From assembly GCA_036346395.1 (NCBI GenBank), contig CM070599.1, forward strand, positions 17,227,232 through 17,291,231: a DNA stretch of 64,000 bases, read 5' to 3'. Below, one piece after another: positions 23,290 through 35,002 of this stretch (the stretch's first letter is position 1; every line of letters begins with the position of its first letter). The stretch comes from Hsuehochloa calcarea (lineage: Eukaryota; Streptophyta; Magnoliopsida; Poales; Poaceae). The position numbers and the translations under genes were made by a program. The notes beneath the pieces are model-generated. The model saw nothing but the letters and a program-made list of their open reading frames with translations, was not told the DNA's origin and did not search any database.

Positions 23290-23945
23290 ATCGGCTAATG
23301 CCTTCGCGGTCTCGGGGTCCTCCAATTGATGTTGTTGCCTCTCATCCGCTTTCTAACAACCCTTGAGGCATTTGATTACCTCTACTGTCTTGGGCGTAAG
23401 GGACGATCTCCTTTCTTCAATTATTCTCTCGACCATACTGAATGTCGTCTCGAAAGAGACAGTCGACACCTAAACGACTAGGACATCCCATGGAAAATGG
23501 CACAACATGGGAAATATGTGCTAGGTTGTCCCTCCATCATTCGAGGAGCTTGACCTTCCCAACCGAAAGGGTATGATCTTTGGCTGCAAAGTTGTGGATG
23601 AGGTAGCGATTTAGCTCTGCATTAGGATTCCACCTTGTGGTTGTGGACGACTGTTAGCTCTGCATTAGGATTCCACCTTGTGGTTGTGGACGACTGAGAT
23701 GACGAAGAATTGGATTCCTTGCGCTTCATCCTTTTCTACATGTGGGCCATCACTCTTCCCTTGGATGCTTGCGCCGCTTGCTCCGAAGCATACGACTCCA
23801 TCTCGCTAGCGCCATACTTTTTGTAGTACAAGTTGAATACTCGAAAGAGTTCATCTTTCACATGGTTGAAAGCGGCGGAGAAATCAAGATCGAGTGCCTC
23901 ACCTATTCCCTCTCTGGCTATCTCCTCATCAGTCACCACTCACCA
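23290..23945 (-). pseudogene. hAT transposase, C-terminal dimerisation region (relic)
   Basis: Minus-strand translation gives a region upstream of the dimerisation domain (23736-23939, FNHVKDELFRVFNLYYKKYG), then ELNRYL and LLEWWRDN, then in a shifted frame STVSFETTFSM and RSSLTPKTVEVI. These are the conserved hAT C-terminal motifs (commonly ...WW..N..., S-T-V-S-S-E-S-A-F-S, R-S-S-L-x-P). A perfect 43-bp tandem duplication (23611-23653 and 23654-23696) and further indels break the frame. The N-terminal catalytic part is missing. Confidence 0.75.
23611..23696. repeat. 43-bp perfect tandem duplication in the hAT relic
   Basis: Both copies start TTAGCTCTGCATTAGGATTC; 43 is not a multiple of three, so it causes a frameshift. 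Confidence 0.93.
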
Positions 23946-24675
23946 CTCCTATGCTGGTCTGCCCTATTCCTCTAATCCGTCCTGTCGTATGGCCAAATCA
24001 GAGCAACGATATCGATAATCTGAGGTGGACAACAGTGTGCTAGTGTTGTGCAGCTATGCCCTTCGCCTCTCGAACTCTCCCTCCCTGTCGGTGGCATCTA
24101 GGGCTTGGAGCGGCGGAGCCATAGGTTTGCAGATGCGCAATGTGCCATAGAGTCGAGCGCACGCCGATTTGGGGCAGCGAGCACCGACCGCCGATGTCAT
24201 TGAATAGGAGAGGGGAGAGTGGAGGCGGCGGACATCGACATAGTCCACGGTAATGGTCTTCCCTCTTCTCGACGACCATGAAAACCACGATAAAGTGTTG
24301 TGCTGGCCCTAGCGGTCTGCCGCTATGCCACGTGCTGCGGGGCTGTTCCAGGCTGCTTCGGGCTTTTCGGGCCGTGCCAGCAAGAGCATGGCACATTGGA
24401 GCGAGCTGTACTGTGCCGTCCGATGTTCCCAATGCTTAGGCCTATTCTGTCCTGGGCGTTCGTGTCATGCCAGCTCGGCCCACACTATTTTGTGCCAGAC
24501 CATGTCATGGGTTGGGTCTTGGGCCAGCATGGAAAAGCCCAGCCCAACTCCCACGAGTACGCGTGAGCCATGCTATCTAGCTAGTTGCCTCCCAGCAATT
24601 CTCATCGAGCTGAAGGCTCGAGAAACAAATCCTAACAACATCGATCGAGCTCAACAAACAAATATCATATCATAT

Positions 24676-25119
24676 CACTACTACAAAACAGGGAGAATCG
24701 TCTGTGATATGTAGATATCACAGACGGTTCGTGGTTAGAACCGTCTGTGCTTCACAGACGGTTCTAACCAGGAACCGTCTGTGATGAGTATCTCATCACA
24801 GACGGTTTGTGTATAAAACCGCCTGTGATTTTGGAGTTTTACCATGGTTTTAATAGTCATGAATAGAACCGTCTGTGATAGTCTGTTTTCACAGACGGTT
24901 CGTGAATAGAACCGTCTGTGAAAACAAACTATCACAGACGGTTCTATTCTATCACAGACGGTTCGTGAATAGAACCGTATGTGATAGACTTTTTCACAGA
25001 CGGTTAAAAAACCGTCTGTGATGATATTGTGTCATCACAGATACAAAAATTCAGACGGTTCAAAAACCGTCTGTAATGATGGTTTAGAACCGTCTATGAT
25101 GAGTTTTTCTGTAGTAGTG
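24676..25119. mobile_element. CACTA-type MITE
   Basis: Termini CACTACTACAAAA and TTTTTCTGTAGTAGTG are inverted repeats, flanked by the 3-bp duplication TAT (24673-24675, 25120-25122). The interior is an array of TCACAGACGGTT / AACCGTCTGTGA units in both orientations, typical of CACTA subterminal binding sites. 444 bp and no ORF. It would be mobilised in trans. Confidence 0.92.
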
Positions 25120-26902
25120 TATTAACATTCCCTTGATACCCCGATTCCTACCCTTGACACATGCTCAATATTTTCGCTGCCCTCGACCCCTCGACACACG
25201 CTTGAGTCCCCCAGCTCCGACTATGCTCGCCTCCTCCGGCGTAGCATGGATCTGGACACCGGACGTCGAGATGATGCGCGTAGTGGATCTAATTACCGGA
25301 CGGTGGATTGCTCCTTCGTGTGGCCAGCTGGCCTGGACATGCACCAGCGAAATCGTCGAGCACCATGGAACCTTGAAGGAGTGCCATCATCGAACAACAA
25401 TCGACGGCGGCAGCAGCAGCATGTGAACTATAAATGGTAAAGGCAAGGCCACTAGCTTCTTATATGTGGCGAATCGGCGAGTAGTGGCAAGCATAGGCTG
25501 GTGGCACCACCATGGTAGGGCTCCACCTCCAAGTTGGTGGTGGCCATGACCATCCCAGGGACTCCTAGGTATAGCTCTACATTTTTTTTAATGTTTAGTT
25601 CGAACTAATTACGAATAGGAAATGACTCTAATCTTTGCTTTAAGATAACAAAATATTTTGTTTTTCTATAAAAAGAAATGGATGTGTTTGAACCTTCCCA
25701 TTGTGAATTAGATGACAAGTGGTCGAGCAGCATCATGCTGAGCGCGAGCTTAGTGCACAGCGGCGGGCGGGTTTGATTTGGTCACGGGCGGCGTGACGTG
25801 CAGCGATGATAGAGTCAAGGACACTGCGCCTCGCCTGCATGCGCTACGCACCACCACGATCGAGGAGTCCTCCCTGCCGACACTGAACTACCGCTGCTGA
25901 TATCTCGTCGCCTCGTCCTAGAAGCCAGACGCACAGCTGTCGCACTCGATCCCGCCATTAGTTCAACTTGAAGCCGGTGCGTCGCCGTCATTGCTGTTGC
26001 GCAACCACCGACGACTGTTGTGCTCGCATGCGCCTCTGGCGTGCTCGTAACGCCGAAGCACCACCGCTGTTGTGCCCTTCATAGCGCTTTGATGTCGCCT
26101 TCTTCCTCTGCTTGATCCGTGCCTGAGCGGGGCGGGCAGGTCGTGAGGCAACAACCCGGATCTAACGGGCTGGATCACGAATTCAGCCCAACCACAGCAA
26201 CCGGCAGCACTGATTCTGTCCCATATATGGAAAGAAATAGGGAAAAGAAAAGGAAAACAGCATGTTTGAATGTTTTGCAAAAGGCCCCGAAAGATTGGGA
26301 AATTATGGTAGTTTTCGGATTTGTTTTATTCTTGCATAATACACCACGGGTTTTCAGGAAATTGGTATTTTATAGAAAATACCTTCGAGTTTTGGATTTT
26401 TTTCACCAGGTCGGTACGGTTTTGAAGGATTTTTATAACCTAGACCCTCAAGTTTAGGTTAATCACATTGACAATGGAGTCCATGTATGTAATAACCATG
26501 ATTAATCGTAGAAACTTGGTTTTTAGGCTTATGAGCTTCCATAAAATTGTGAAACCTTAGACATAGTACATATTTGAAAGCGTCATATTTTTTATGGTAC
26601 TATTCCTAGCATTGTGTGTTTGGGAAGTTATTTATGGGGTTTTTGGTAGTTCAGAAAATTGCAAAAATATATCATTAATTGCTCTCAGGTGTATGGTTCC
26701 AGGCATTCTCGGGTGCGTGATCCTGAGCATTCTTGGGCGTGTGGTCCCAAGTATAAGGATAGTGCTAGGAAAATTATTGGAATTTAAGGAAATTATCTAT
26801 TGCGTAGATGTAACCGTATCTTTACTATTTTGCACACGCATCATGCTTTAAATATTGTTTACTCATCGTAAATTTATGGATATAGCATGTATTATGTAGG
26901 AC
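25120..26902. other. No supported gene
   Basis: GC-rich sequence (25130-26200) followed by AT-rich sequence. Open frames at 25133-25426 and 25963-26280 lack recognisable domains and splice context. The stretch from about 26450 may be the leader or LTR of the copia element whose gag begins at 26903. Confidence 0.35.
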
Positions 26903-27736
26903 ATGTCTGGCATTGCTAAATGAGAGTTCACCGAGTTTGCCCTAGATGGCAACAACTACCTTACCTAAGCTATGGATGTTGAAATCATATTAGATGCCAG
27001 GGTTCTCATCTCATCTATTACTGATGTTGCTAGTAATAGCACTACGGGAGTTGTTGCGCCTACTTCTTAAAAGAGTCATGCTTTGCACTTTTTGAGATAT
27101 CACCTAAACTCAGCCTTAAAGAATGAGTACATGGCTGAGAGAGATCCAAATGTCTCGTGGAACTCCCCGAAGGAATGCTATGAAAAGCATAAGACCGCAT
27201 TGCTCCCGCAGGCAAGGTGTGATTGGAATAACTTGCGTTTCCAAGACTACAATACTGGCTGATTACAACTCCGCATTACACCATATTGTTACTCAATTGA
27301 AACTACGTGGCAAGGAGACCACATATGAGGATATGATTGAAAAGGCACGTTCCACTTTTCATGCTAGCAATGTGAATATGCAAAGGCAGTACTGTCACTC
27401 AAAGTACGAGAAGTTTTCGTACCTGATTGGTGTGCTACTAGTTGTAGAAAGTGAGGATGAGCTAGTCATGAATAATGATTCACATGGTCCCACTAGAAGC
27501 TTGACTCATGCCAATGCTTATAAGAAAGGGAACAAGAAAAACCAAGTGAAAGGTTTTGTCCAAAAGGGTGGAAAAGGCAAGAAGCGGGTAGCTTTTAAGA
27601 GAAAGTTTAAGCCTCAGGGAAAGGGGAAATCCAAGAAGGAACCCAAATGTGGTAAGTATGGGGGCAGGAGCAGACCTGCTATAGATGTGGAACTGCAGGA
27701 CATTGGTCTCGCATTTGCCACACCCCTAAACGTCTC
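26903..27736 (+). pseudogene. Ty1/copia gag relic (5' part), split by a solo LTR
   Basis: From ATG 26903: MSGIAK, then an in-frame stop, EFTEFALDGNNYLT, SWNSPKECYEKHKTALLPQA, a one-base shift, the core DYNSALHHIVTQLKL..., a lysine-rich segment, and after another shift a zinc knuckle CYRCGTAGHWSRIC (near 27690-27730). This is the usual gag layout of a common rice copia lineage. The frame is interrupted at 27737 by element B and resumes after it at about 29639. Confidence 0.85.
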
Positions 27737-29638
27737 TGTAGGACTGTAAAGGCGACTAGGGGGGGTGAATAGGCCCTTTCTCAACTTTCTCGTCTAAAAC
27801 AAATACAACACGAACTTTACTCCTTTAGCTATGGAAGCTAAGAAGATCAGTAAGCGCACAGTGGAAGTCTTGTGTTGGATTTGATAAACCCCTCAACCAC
27901 ACGACATAAATGGAGAAAAGAACTCACTGTTCTGAGCTGGGTACTGGCGGTCTGACCGGCTACCACGGGCGGTCTGACCGATAGTCAATCAGCGGTCGGA
28001 CCGGCTACTAACTGGCGGTCGGACCGTTGGATATCGGTTCGACCGGAAGACTAGCGGTGCGAAAGCGGCGGTCGGACCGCCGTTGCACAACCGGTCAGAC
28101 CGGTTCAGTCCAGTACTGAAAATCAAGCCCAACTCCAAAACGAAATTCGATCCAACTTTTGATTCAACCAATGAAACTTGACCAAATTTCGAGCACACCT
28201 CCCTAATGATATTAGAGACCTATTTCTAGCGACGATCCTTCAGATCCACTCCGCAGAATCGATCTCTCAAGGTTTTACAAAAGAAGTGCACAAACCCTAG
28301 AAATATGAAAATCTTGATTCAAGACTTGCTTGTGGGGGTTGATGATCTAGATGACTCTAGGAGTATTCCCACACATCAAAGCAAGATAAAATAGGCCAAG
28401 AGACCAAGTATAAACCTTTGAATCAAGGAAGCACCAAAATCATCCAAAAAGAGAGAAGAACACAAAGGGGACAATTGATCTTTCAATTAAGCATCACAAG
28501 ATAGTTTGATCATACTAGATGCTTACAAAGCCTCTCCACAAAGGAGGACAAGAGCTCACACAAGGAGCACACTCACAATCTCTCCAAACCCTAGATTCTC
28601 CTCTCCTCTCCTCCAAACCCTAGAAAAAGGAAGAAAGGGCCAAATGAATGCTTGGGAGGTTTTTCATCTCCCCCCTCTCTATTTATACTAGAGACCTAGG
28701 GTTTCTCTTTTGGGACCCACTCACACATAGGACCCACACACACATAACTTTTGAAGCAATCGTTTGCTTCACCACGTGTAGGTTGATCAGCGGTTCTCAT
28801 CATGTCGCCAAACCTCTCCTGTCCGAATCCCATCGGAATCTCCCGAGACTTCGACCGACTTCCGCACCGCTGATCCAACCGGTAGATCGAACTACCCGTT
28901 CGATCCATCTTGCTCATTCTGCACCATGCTTGAGTCACACGACCTCACCCGGCATCCATGATCGTTCTGGACCTCAGCTCTCCAAGCGTAGTCCCGATCC
29001 ACCTTACCGTTGACGTCGTTGACACGCAAGCCACCGCGACAATAGACAAACAAATCGTTTCCGGGAACAAGTTCTTCACAACTTGACCCACGTTAGTTCC
29101 ACAATGCAATATACAACAATAAAGCATTGAAGTCCATCCATAAAACACATTCAAATCAACTCAATGCCAACTTGGCTAACCTCCAAGTCATCGGCGGTCT
29201 GACCGCCCCACAAGGCCGGTCCGACCGATCCCAGGCCGGTCGGACCGATCTCACAACGGCGGTCGGACCTCCGAAAAGACTTAGCCAAATTTTCAGCGTG
29301 AAAATCCGAAACCTTCTGGAAACTTCAACTGAATAGAACTTTTGACTGGGAGCTCCAAAAATGATGTGACCACATCCAGGAGACTCCCCTCACTTGCCTA
29401 CACAACCTATTTTTGGCTCAGCTCCAAAAATCACTTTTCATTTTTGCGGTCGGACCGGCAAGCACTGCCGGTAAGACCTCCCCACTGGCCGGTCGGACCG
29501 GCTGCCTGGCCGGTCGGACCACCCGTGGCCTGACAGCCCTGGAGCAAACCCGAAAATGCGATAAAATGCAAACCAACAAAGCCATTGCCAATTGACTCAT
29601 CATCCTAAGATCGTGCACATATCCTCACGATATCCACA
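27737..29638 (+). mobile_element. Solo LTR-like element B, coding-free, GGTCGGACCG arrays
   Basis: Begins TGTAGGACTGTAAAGG, then the family motif GGCGACTAGGGGGGGTGAATAGG, and ends GATATCCACA. A perfect 5-bp duplication GTCTC flanks it (27732-27736, 29639-29643). Removing the element and one GTCTC copy restores the copia gag reading frame. It has TG...CA ends and no internal coding region, so it is a solo LTR of about 1.9 kb or a non-autonomous LTR element. It shares its ends and interior with element C (46635-48434). Confidence 0.88.
27945..28110. repeat. GGTC-N-GACC near-palindrome array 1 (element B)
   Basis: At least seven copies of GCGGTC(T/G)GACCG-type motifs at irregular spacing. A second cluster occurs at 29190-29270 and a third at 29445-29525 within the same element. 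Confidence 0.85.
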
Positions 29639-29770
29639 GTCTCATTGAGCTCTACGAGGAGAAGAGTGCAGGGAACAAAGCCAAGGATGTCATGAGTAAC
29701 ACTTTGCTGTTGGACAAGCAAATGATCAAGAGCTTGAGAAGCATGAAGATATGGTTAGCGTCTACACAGG
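29639..29770 (+). pseudogene. copia gag relic, continuation after element B
   Basis: The frame continues from the zinc-knuckle tail as LIELYEEKSAGNKAKD and so on until a boundary at about 29770, after which sequence changes to another retroelement. Confidence 0.6.
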
Positions 29771-29799
29771 AAGTGCACCTCGTTTAAAAAATAAAGAGT

Positions 29800-32700
29800 A
29801 TATATATATATAAACAAAAATAATAGAGGGTGAAACTCACCTTCGTGGCATTCACCTCCATCGAGCGAAGCATCCACTGTATAGACCATTTCTCAAAGAG
29901 CCGCTCTACTACCGGAGGGGTAGCAAATCGGGCCACCTCCTCGGTGACAACGGCGACACCAGGGCTCAGCTTGAAGTCGTTGGCACACAACGGCCCAACA
30001 TCAGCTCTAGCATGTCCGTCGGGTACCCCCACACCGGACCACTCACTGGTACCACCGTTGCCCGAGCCAATCTTCGATCCTCCAGCGCCAGCATCACCGT
30101 TACTAGTGCCTTTGTCACCCGCGGCTGAAAAGCATAAGTTAGCGCTACGTCGGTAACCGAAGGAGGGTAGTACAAACTCACCAATAGTAGCCGCGGTAGG
30201 GGCTTGCCCTACAAGAGTATCAGTTGAGCATCGCCATACACATGTGAAGGCGTCCCAACTGATGACTCCTCGAGGGCCAAGCTCCCAACCATAAAGGAGC
30301 TTGCAGCCCATGTAGAGGATCCTGGGGCCACGAAGGGGCGAACCGAGGTGACCCCCCGAGACCCAGAGGAAGACCCCACCGAGCACCCTTGCTCCACCCG
30401 CCCCACGGGACTGCGGGCTGCCTTCGCCCCTCGGAACGCCGAGTCCACCTTGGCGCATCCCGACTTGTCGGGAACCGAGGGGCTGCCGCACTGAAGGGGC
30501 ACCGCATCAATAGGCCCTACAACGTTCAGCTCCTCCCGCACACGGCCCTTCTTCTGTTTCCCCTCATCGGGTTCGGGCCGCTCCGCCAAACAAGAAGCTT
30601 GGTCCACATACGCCCGGTTCAGCCGAGGCTCGCGAACCATAAGTCCTCGTTTCACATGCTCCTCCCCAGTGTAGGGCACCAAAAGTTGCTCCACAGCTCG
30701 CGCCGCATCGTCGAGGGCCAGTACTGCCCGCCGCCCTAAGCATAGGTTGTCAGTGATTCGAAGGCATAGTGAGGTTTGGGTTACAAAATAAGCACATACC
30801 ATCCTCCCCGCAAGGCAAATCAAAGGAAGGAACGCCATCCCTCACTGCACTGAGTTTAACGTCCCACCCCCACGCAAGCAGCTACAGCCGAAGTGCGTAA
30901 AACTCCTCCACAAGATCTCGAGTGGAGAGCCTTCGCGTCACGCTTAGCAGCAGCTACAGTAGCGCCTCCTCCTGAGATGTCAACTCGATCTTCAGGGACG
31001 GGACAAGCTGAATGGGACCCCCAGCGGATTGCAGACCGTTAGCCGACAGATAATTGTGGTAGAACCACCTTCGCGTCCAGTCCGTCTCCCATCTGTTGTG
31101 AGACGCGGGCGCAGGTACGTACCAAAGGCAACGAGCCTTCAACTGAAAGTTAACACTCCCGAAGTTAAGTGTCTCTCTAGTATCCTTCTTTTTCTTTGGC
31201 TGGCAATGCCCATCATGAAGATACGCGAATAAACGCCCTTCTCTCGCCGCCCGGCATATCGCACAACCCACTCGAAGACACCCAGCTTCACGATGGAATT
31301 TGGCGTCAACTGCGCCAACTCCACGCCGTAAAGCCAAAGCACGCATTGAAGGGTTACGGGCAAGGCTACGATAGCATAAACAAAAATTTACCGCGCAACC
31401 AAGAACCTTCGCTAGTAATAGATCACGAGATTACCGCTAGACGCGCCGACTCGTAGCGGAAGTAGAGTCGTTGTAGCGAGTTGATGTAGTCGTAGTCGTA
31501 CTCACGACGCGTCTCCTCCTTCGAGTGGTCGTACTCGTCGCGCGTCTGCTCCTCCCAGTGGTCGTACTCGCCGCGCGACTTCTCCTCCGACTCCGGTGAT
31601 CGTCATGAGTTGCGGATCGTCCTAGTGCTGATGCTTCGCAACAACACCTCTGAGGTATCCACACGTACGGGGCAGGATCATCCACGCGCTGGAGTGCTAG
31701 CACCGGCGGCGTGGTTGAGAAGGGTTATTAGGGTTTCGGGAGTTCTCCCAAAGATCATAAGAAAAAAACCATCACAACCCTATGCCACCGCCCCTCTATA
31801 TATAGGCATCCATGATGGGTCTCGAACTTGAGGCCCAAAATTCGGATCACCATCCAAATCAAATCCTATCCCTTTAAGTGTGCGACCCTATAGGTTCATG
31901 TGTAATCGGTTATGACTCAAAAACTCTTTTCCGACCACCAGTCGTTAGCGGTACCTAGCAGCACATAACAATTCCTAAATACACATAGAATATATCGGAC
32001 GAACCTTGATGTAATATGATCTATGACCAGGTCCTCATCACTTACGATCAGTTCGTATCTCCATACGACCAGATCGTATTAAGTCCTGACCAGTTCGTAA
32101 CTCCTTACGACCAGGTCCTTATCATTCTGTGATTACATTCGACTAGTCTACGACCAGTACGTATCTCCATACGACTAGTCCATAACTGATCGAACTAAGC
32201 GACCTGCTCATGCATTCTCCCTTTGCCTCATGATGTCTGGTTGAACTCCAGGTGAGATGATGTGTCATCCATGGACTGTTCAATACTTTCTCGATCGAGT
32301 GTCGGATAACTTCATGTGGTCGACACTTCGACCACTAGTGGTATGAACATGCACTTTCTTTATCCAATCACCATGAGGGGCCCAGAGACATCTCTCCTGT
32401 TATGTTAGGAGGGGCAAATCCCATCTCGACCAGTCACATCCCTCAGCATGTTTCATAGCATACCCAAAAGCTACCTTTATAACTACCTAGTTACGAGTAC
32501 CGTTTGGCAACTCCTAAGAGTGCTATTATACATGTAGGAAACTATACTGATCTCAGGTCTAAGGATTTATACATCATCATTACTTGAGACGAACTAATGA
32601 CACATAGATTCATAACAATCTCAATAGTGTCTCAATGATGGGTCTATCCAACCCCATGTTCTCTAACATGTGCTAACATTATTGATTCGATATCCCCATA

Positions 32701-33180
32701 TCCATGATCGGTGAAACATGGTCATCAATTAATACATGTGCTAATCATAGAGTCACTAGTGTTCCGACCAGTGACATCCGACCAGGGATACATTTAGAAT
32801 GACATCATATAAGTTAAAGAGTTCCACCAACAAGTCACATACTTATTGATCTATAACTGATGATTCATTCAACGAATACGATAATATATTATCAAAATCA
32901 TGAACATAATGAAATATCATCATCTCTATGATTTCCTCTAGGGCATATTTCCAACACGCATGCCACCAGCTCCACGCACGAGAACCAGAGGCCAGCGTCA
33001 AAGAAGGCGACGAGGACCACCGCCTCGTCCTCTCGGTGCTCGACCGATCTCGAACCGAACCGCGCGCACGAGGATAGGTCGGCAATTTTGCCTTCATCCC
33101 GGAGCAACCGCGGGACGAACGGGTAACCAAAGAACGGCCAAGCTCGTCCGAGAGAACTGACGACGCCCCACCATCTCACG
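29800..33180 (-). pseudogene. Unclassified rice-type retroelement ORF (N-terminal and middle part), split by a solo LTR
   Basis: Minus-strand reading: start near 33177 (MRWWGVVSSLGR), RAWPFFGYPFVPRLLRDE, FDAGLWFSCVELVAC, then a solo LTR, then LWLYGVELAQLTPNSIVKLG, LFAYLHDGHCQPKKKKDT, ARCLWYVPAPA..WETDWTRRWFYH, LTSQEEALL, STRDLVEEF, and a probable GTATGT...TTAG intron near 30740-30800 before RAVLALDDAARAVEQLL. The tail runs to about 29850. I recall proteins of this layout annotated in rice as unclassified retrotransposon proteins, often antisense in gypsy elements. Stops and shifts (near 31210 and 30930) make it a relic. Biochemical function unknown. Confidence 0.65.
31347..32956 (-). mobile_element. 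Solo LTR (copia, TGTTGGAAATATGCCC family)
   Basis: In minus orientation it begins TGTTGGAAATATGCCCTAGA, the start shared by the Angela/BARE/RIRE1-type copia LTRs, and ends CCGTAACCCTTCA. The 5-bp duplication CGCAT is exact (31342-31346, 32957-32961). Removing it plus one CGCAT restores the surrounding retroelement frame (VAC joined to VLWLYG). No internal region is present, so it arose by LTR-LTR recombination. Near 32030-32180 it contains repeated TACGACCAG/CTGGTCGTA-like motifs. Confidence 0.88.
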
Positions 33181-33640
33181 AATGCTTCGCCATCACGCTG
33201 AACACGAGGGGATCAACGAAGAAAGGTGAGAAGGCAAGGGAGTGAAATTTCACAAAGCAGATGAATAAAAGAAGGGGGCTGGAGCGTCCCCCATATATAT
33301 AGCTACCCGGGCACCAAAAACGAAAGGGCACAAAAAATGAAGATACAAGAGCCATTCACATAATGACACATGTACTGCACTCACGTGAATGGTTCCGACT
33401 CATTCAATGGAACCGCGTCCCAACAAAGTAAGGCGGGACACAGGACCCGAACCGACACCACCACAAACGTTACACCTATACTTTTTCCACAAGGCGTCCA
33501 CGAGCAGCAAAGCTTCGCCAGGCCGAAGGGGACGGTGTGCCTGGACCCTTTGGGAAGGACAACGCGGTTTCAGCCTGAGCGAAGCAGGACCTCGACCGCG
33601 AGGGGCTTGTCGTAGGGGCGACCCCATCAGCCCCAACGGG
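33181..33640. other. Retroelement spacer, no gene
   Basis: Open frames on both strands (33370-33643 plus, 33400-33819 minus) reflect high GC content. No recognisable protein. It lies between the retroelement ORF and a GC-rich LTR. Confidence 0.4.
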
Positions 33641-34440
33641 TAGGCAAAGCCATCATCAAGCTCGTGGGGCCAGACCCTAGGGCGACATAAGGCCCGAAGC
33701 AATAGGCCCTCCGGGCCTCCTCTGACCAAGACCCAAAGTGCCCCCGGAGGGTCCTCGGGGCCACGCAAGGCCCGGAGGAGCAAACCCTTCAGGACACCTT
33801 CAGGGGAGACCCGAAGCACCTCCGGAGGGTCTTTGGGGCCTCACCAGGTCTGGAGCAGCAGGCCCCCCGGGCCACCTTCGGGGGAGACCCGAAGTAGCCC
33901 TGGAGGGTCCTGGGGGCCTCGCAAGGTCCAGAGCAGCAGGCCCTCTGGGCCGCCTTCGGAGTAGGTCCGAAGCACCCCTAGAGGGCCTCACCAGGTCCGG
34001 AGCAGTAGGCCCACCGGGCCACCTTCGGGGGAGACCCGAAGTACCCCTGGAGGGTCCTAGGGGCCTCACTAGGTCCGGGGCACCTAGCAAGACTTGGAGG
34101 GCTCCTTGCGATGGAGCATTCCGGGCGTTGGTGGACCAGGTGCACCAGTCAAATGGACCAAGCGTAGGAAGATTTACCGTGGATCGAGACCTACGTGTAT
34201 GGGGATGAAAAGTCCCTACGCGTACAATACCCCCATAGGATTAAGATAGTAATGTAAAAATAGGGCTATAAATAGGGGGCACCCCCATGTAAAGAGGGGA
34301 TTTTTGGTTTTTCAGAAGCAATCAATCAATACATATCCACTAACTGCTTATCCCCTTTCCAAGGATCCTTCGGCTCCCTCGAGTGTAGCGGAAGTCCCCT
34401 TTTCTCTCACTGTTTAGTCTTTGTTTGCTACGACAATAAC
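33640..34440 (+). repeat. GC-rich LTR-like region with 78-bp tandem repeats and TATA promoter
   Basis: Units of about 78 bp starting GAGACCCGAAG recur near 33806, 33885, 33964 (diverged) and 34032 (the unit before it shortened to about 67 bp). After the array GGGCTATAAATAGGGGGCAC at 34263 is a TATA box, followed by a polyadenylation-like, leader-like stretch ending near 34440. The layout (repeat, TATA, R/U5) is that of a gypsy-type LTR on the plus strand; I could not fix its ends. Confidence 0.6.
34263..34274 (+). promoter_or_regulatory. TATA box of a retroelement LTR
   Basis: CTATAAATAGGG, close to the plant consensus, about 30 bp upstream of CCCATGTAAAGAGGGG, where transcription would start. 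Confidence 0.55.
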
Positions 34441-34474
34441 TTATCCCCATAAAGCGATATCTTAGACTGGATTT

Positions 34475-35002
34475 GTGTTTCTCTGTGTTGGTACATCCAT
34501 TTTCTGGCTAACAGCAAAGAAAAGCATTGTAGCAGCTTCTACAAACAACTTAAAGGTAATTGCATTGTATGAAACCTCACGTGAATGTGTTTGGCTCAGA
34601 CGATTGATTAGCCATATCCAACAGTCATGTGACATGGACACCGTCCAAACCCACTATTATCCATGAAGATAATCCTGCTTGTGTTGCACATACACATATA
34701 CAAACATTATTATCTACGAAGATAATACTGCTTGTGTTGTATAAATACAAATAGGTTATGTAAAGGGTAATCTTATGAAACATATTGCTCCTAAGTTTTT
34801 CTTCGCTCATGAACTCGAGAAGAAGGATGAAGTGAAGGTATTGCACACCAAGTTTTGTAAAAATCTTGCATATTTATTTACTAAGTCCATGCCAACATCT
34901 AGCTTTAAAAAATGTGTTCGTGACATTGGAATGAGGTGGCTTAGAGATGTGAAGAATTCATGGAGTACTTCCCTGAATAATAGCCCTTGTATATATCTTT
35001 GA
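34475..35002 (+). pseudogene. Ty1/copia RNase H fragment
   Basis: TAKKSIVAASTNNLKVIALY and ECVWLRRLI, then shifted frames, then KHIAPKFFFAHELEKKDEVK and LAYLFTKSMPTSSFKKCV, ending at a TGA at 35000. A duplicated segment around 34670-34735 (ATTATC.ACGAAGATAAT.CTGCTTGTGTTG twice) breaks the frame. The T-rich downstream sequence resembles the 3' end of such elements. Confidence 0.8.

Noticed and set aside
24040..24570. GC-rich frames rich in GGCC/CGTGCC next to the hAT relic
   Set aside because: The sequence resembles non-coding parts of hAT elements; no protein match, and the element ends could not be located.
25133..25440. Possible small gene after the CACTA-type MITE
   Set aside because: No recognisable motif, no splice context, and a GC-rich background that leaves frames open by chance.
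29830..30739. Plus-strand frames over the retroelement ORF
   Set aside because: Antisense shadows of the better-matching minus-strand protein.
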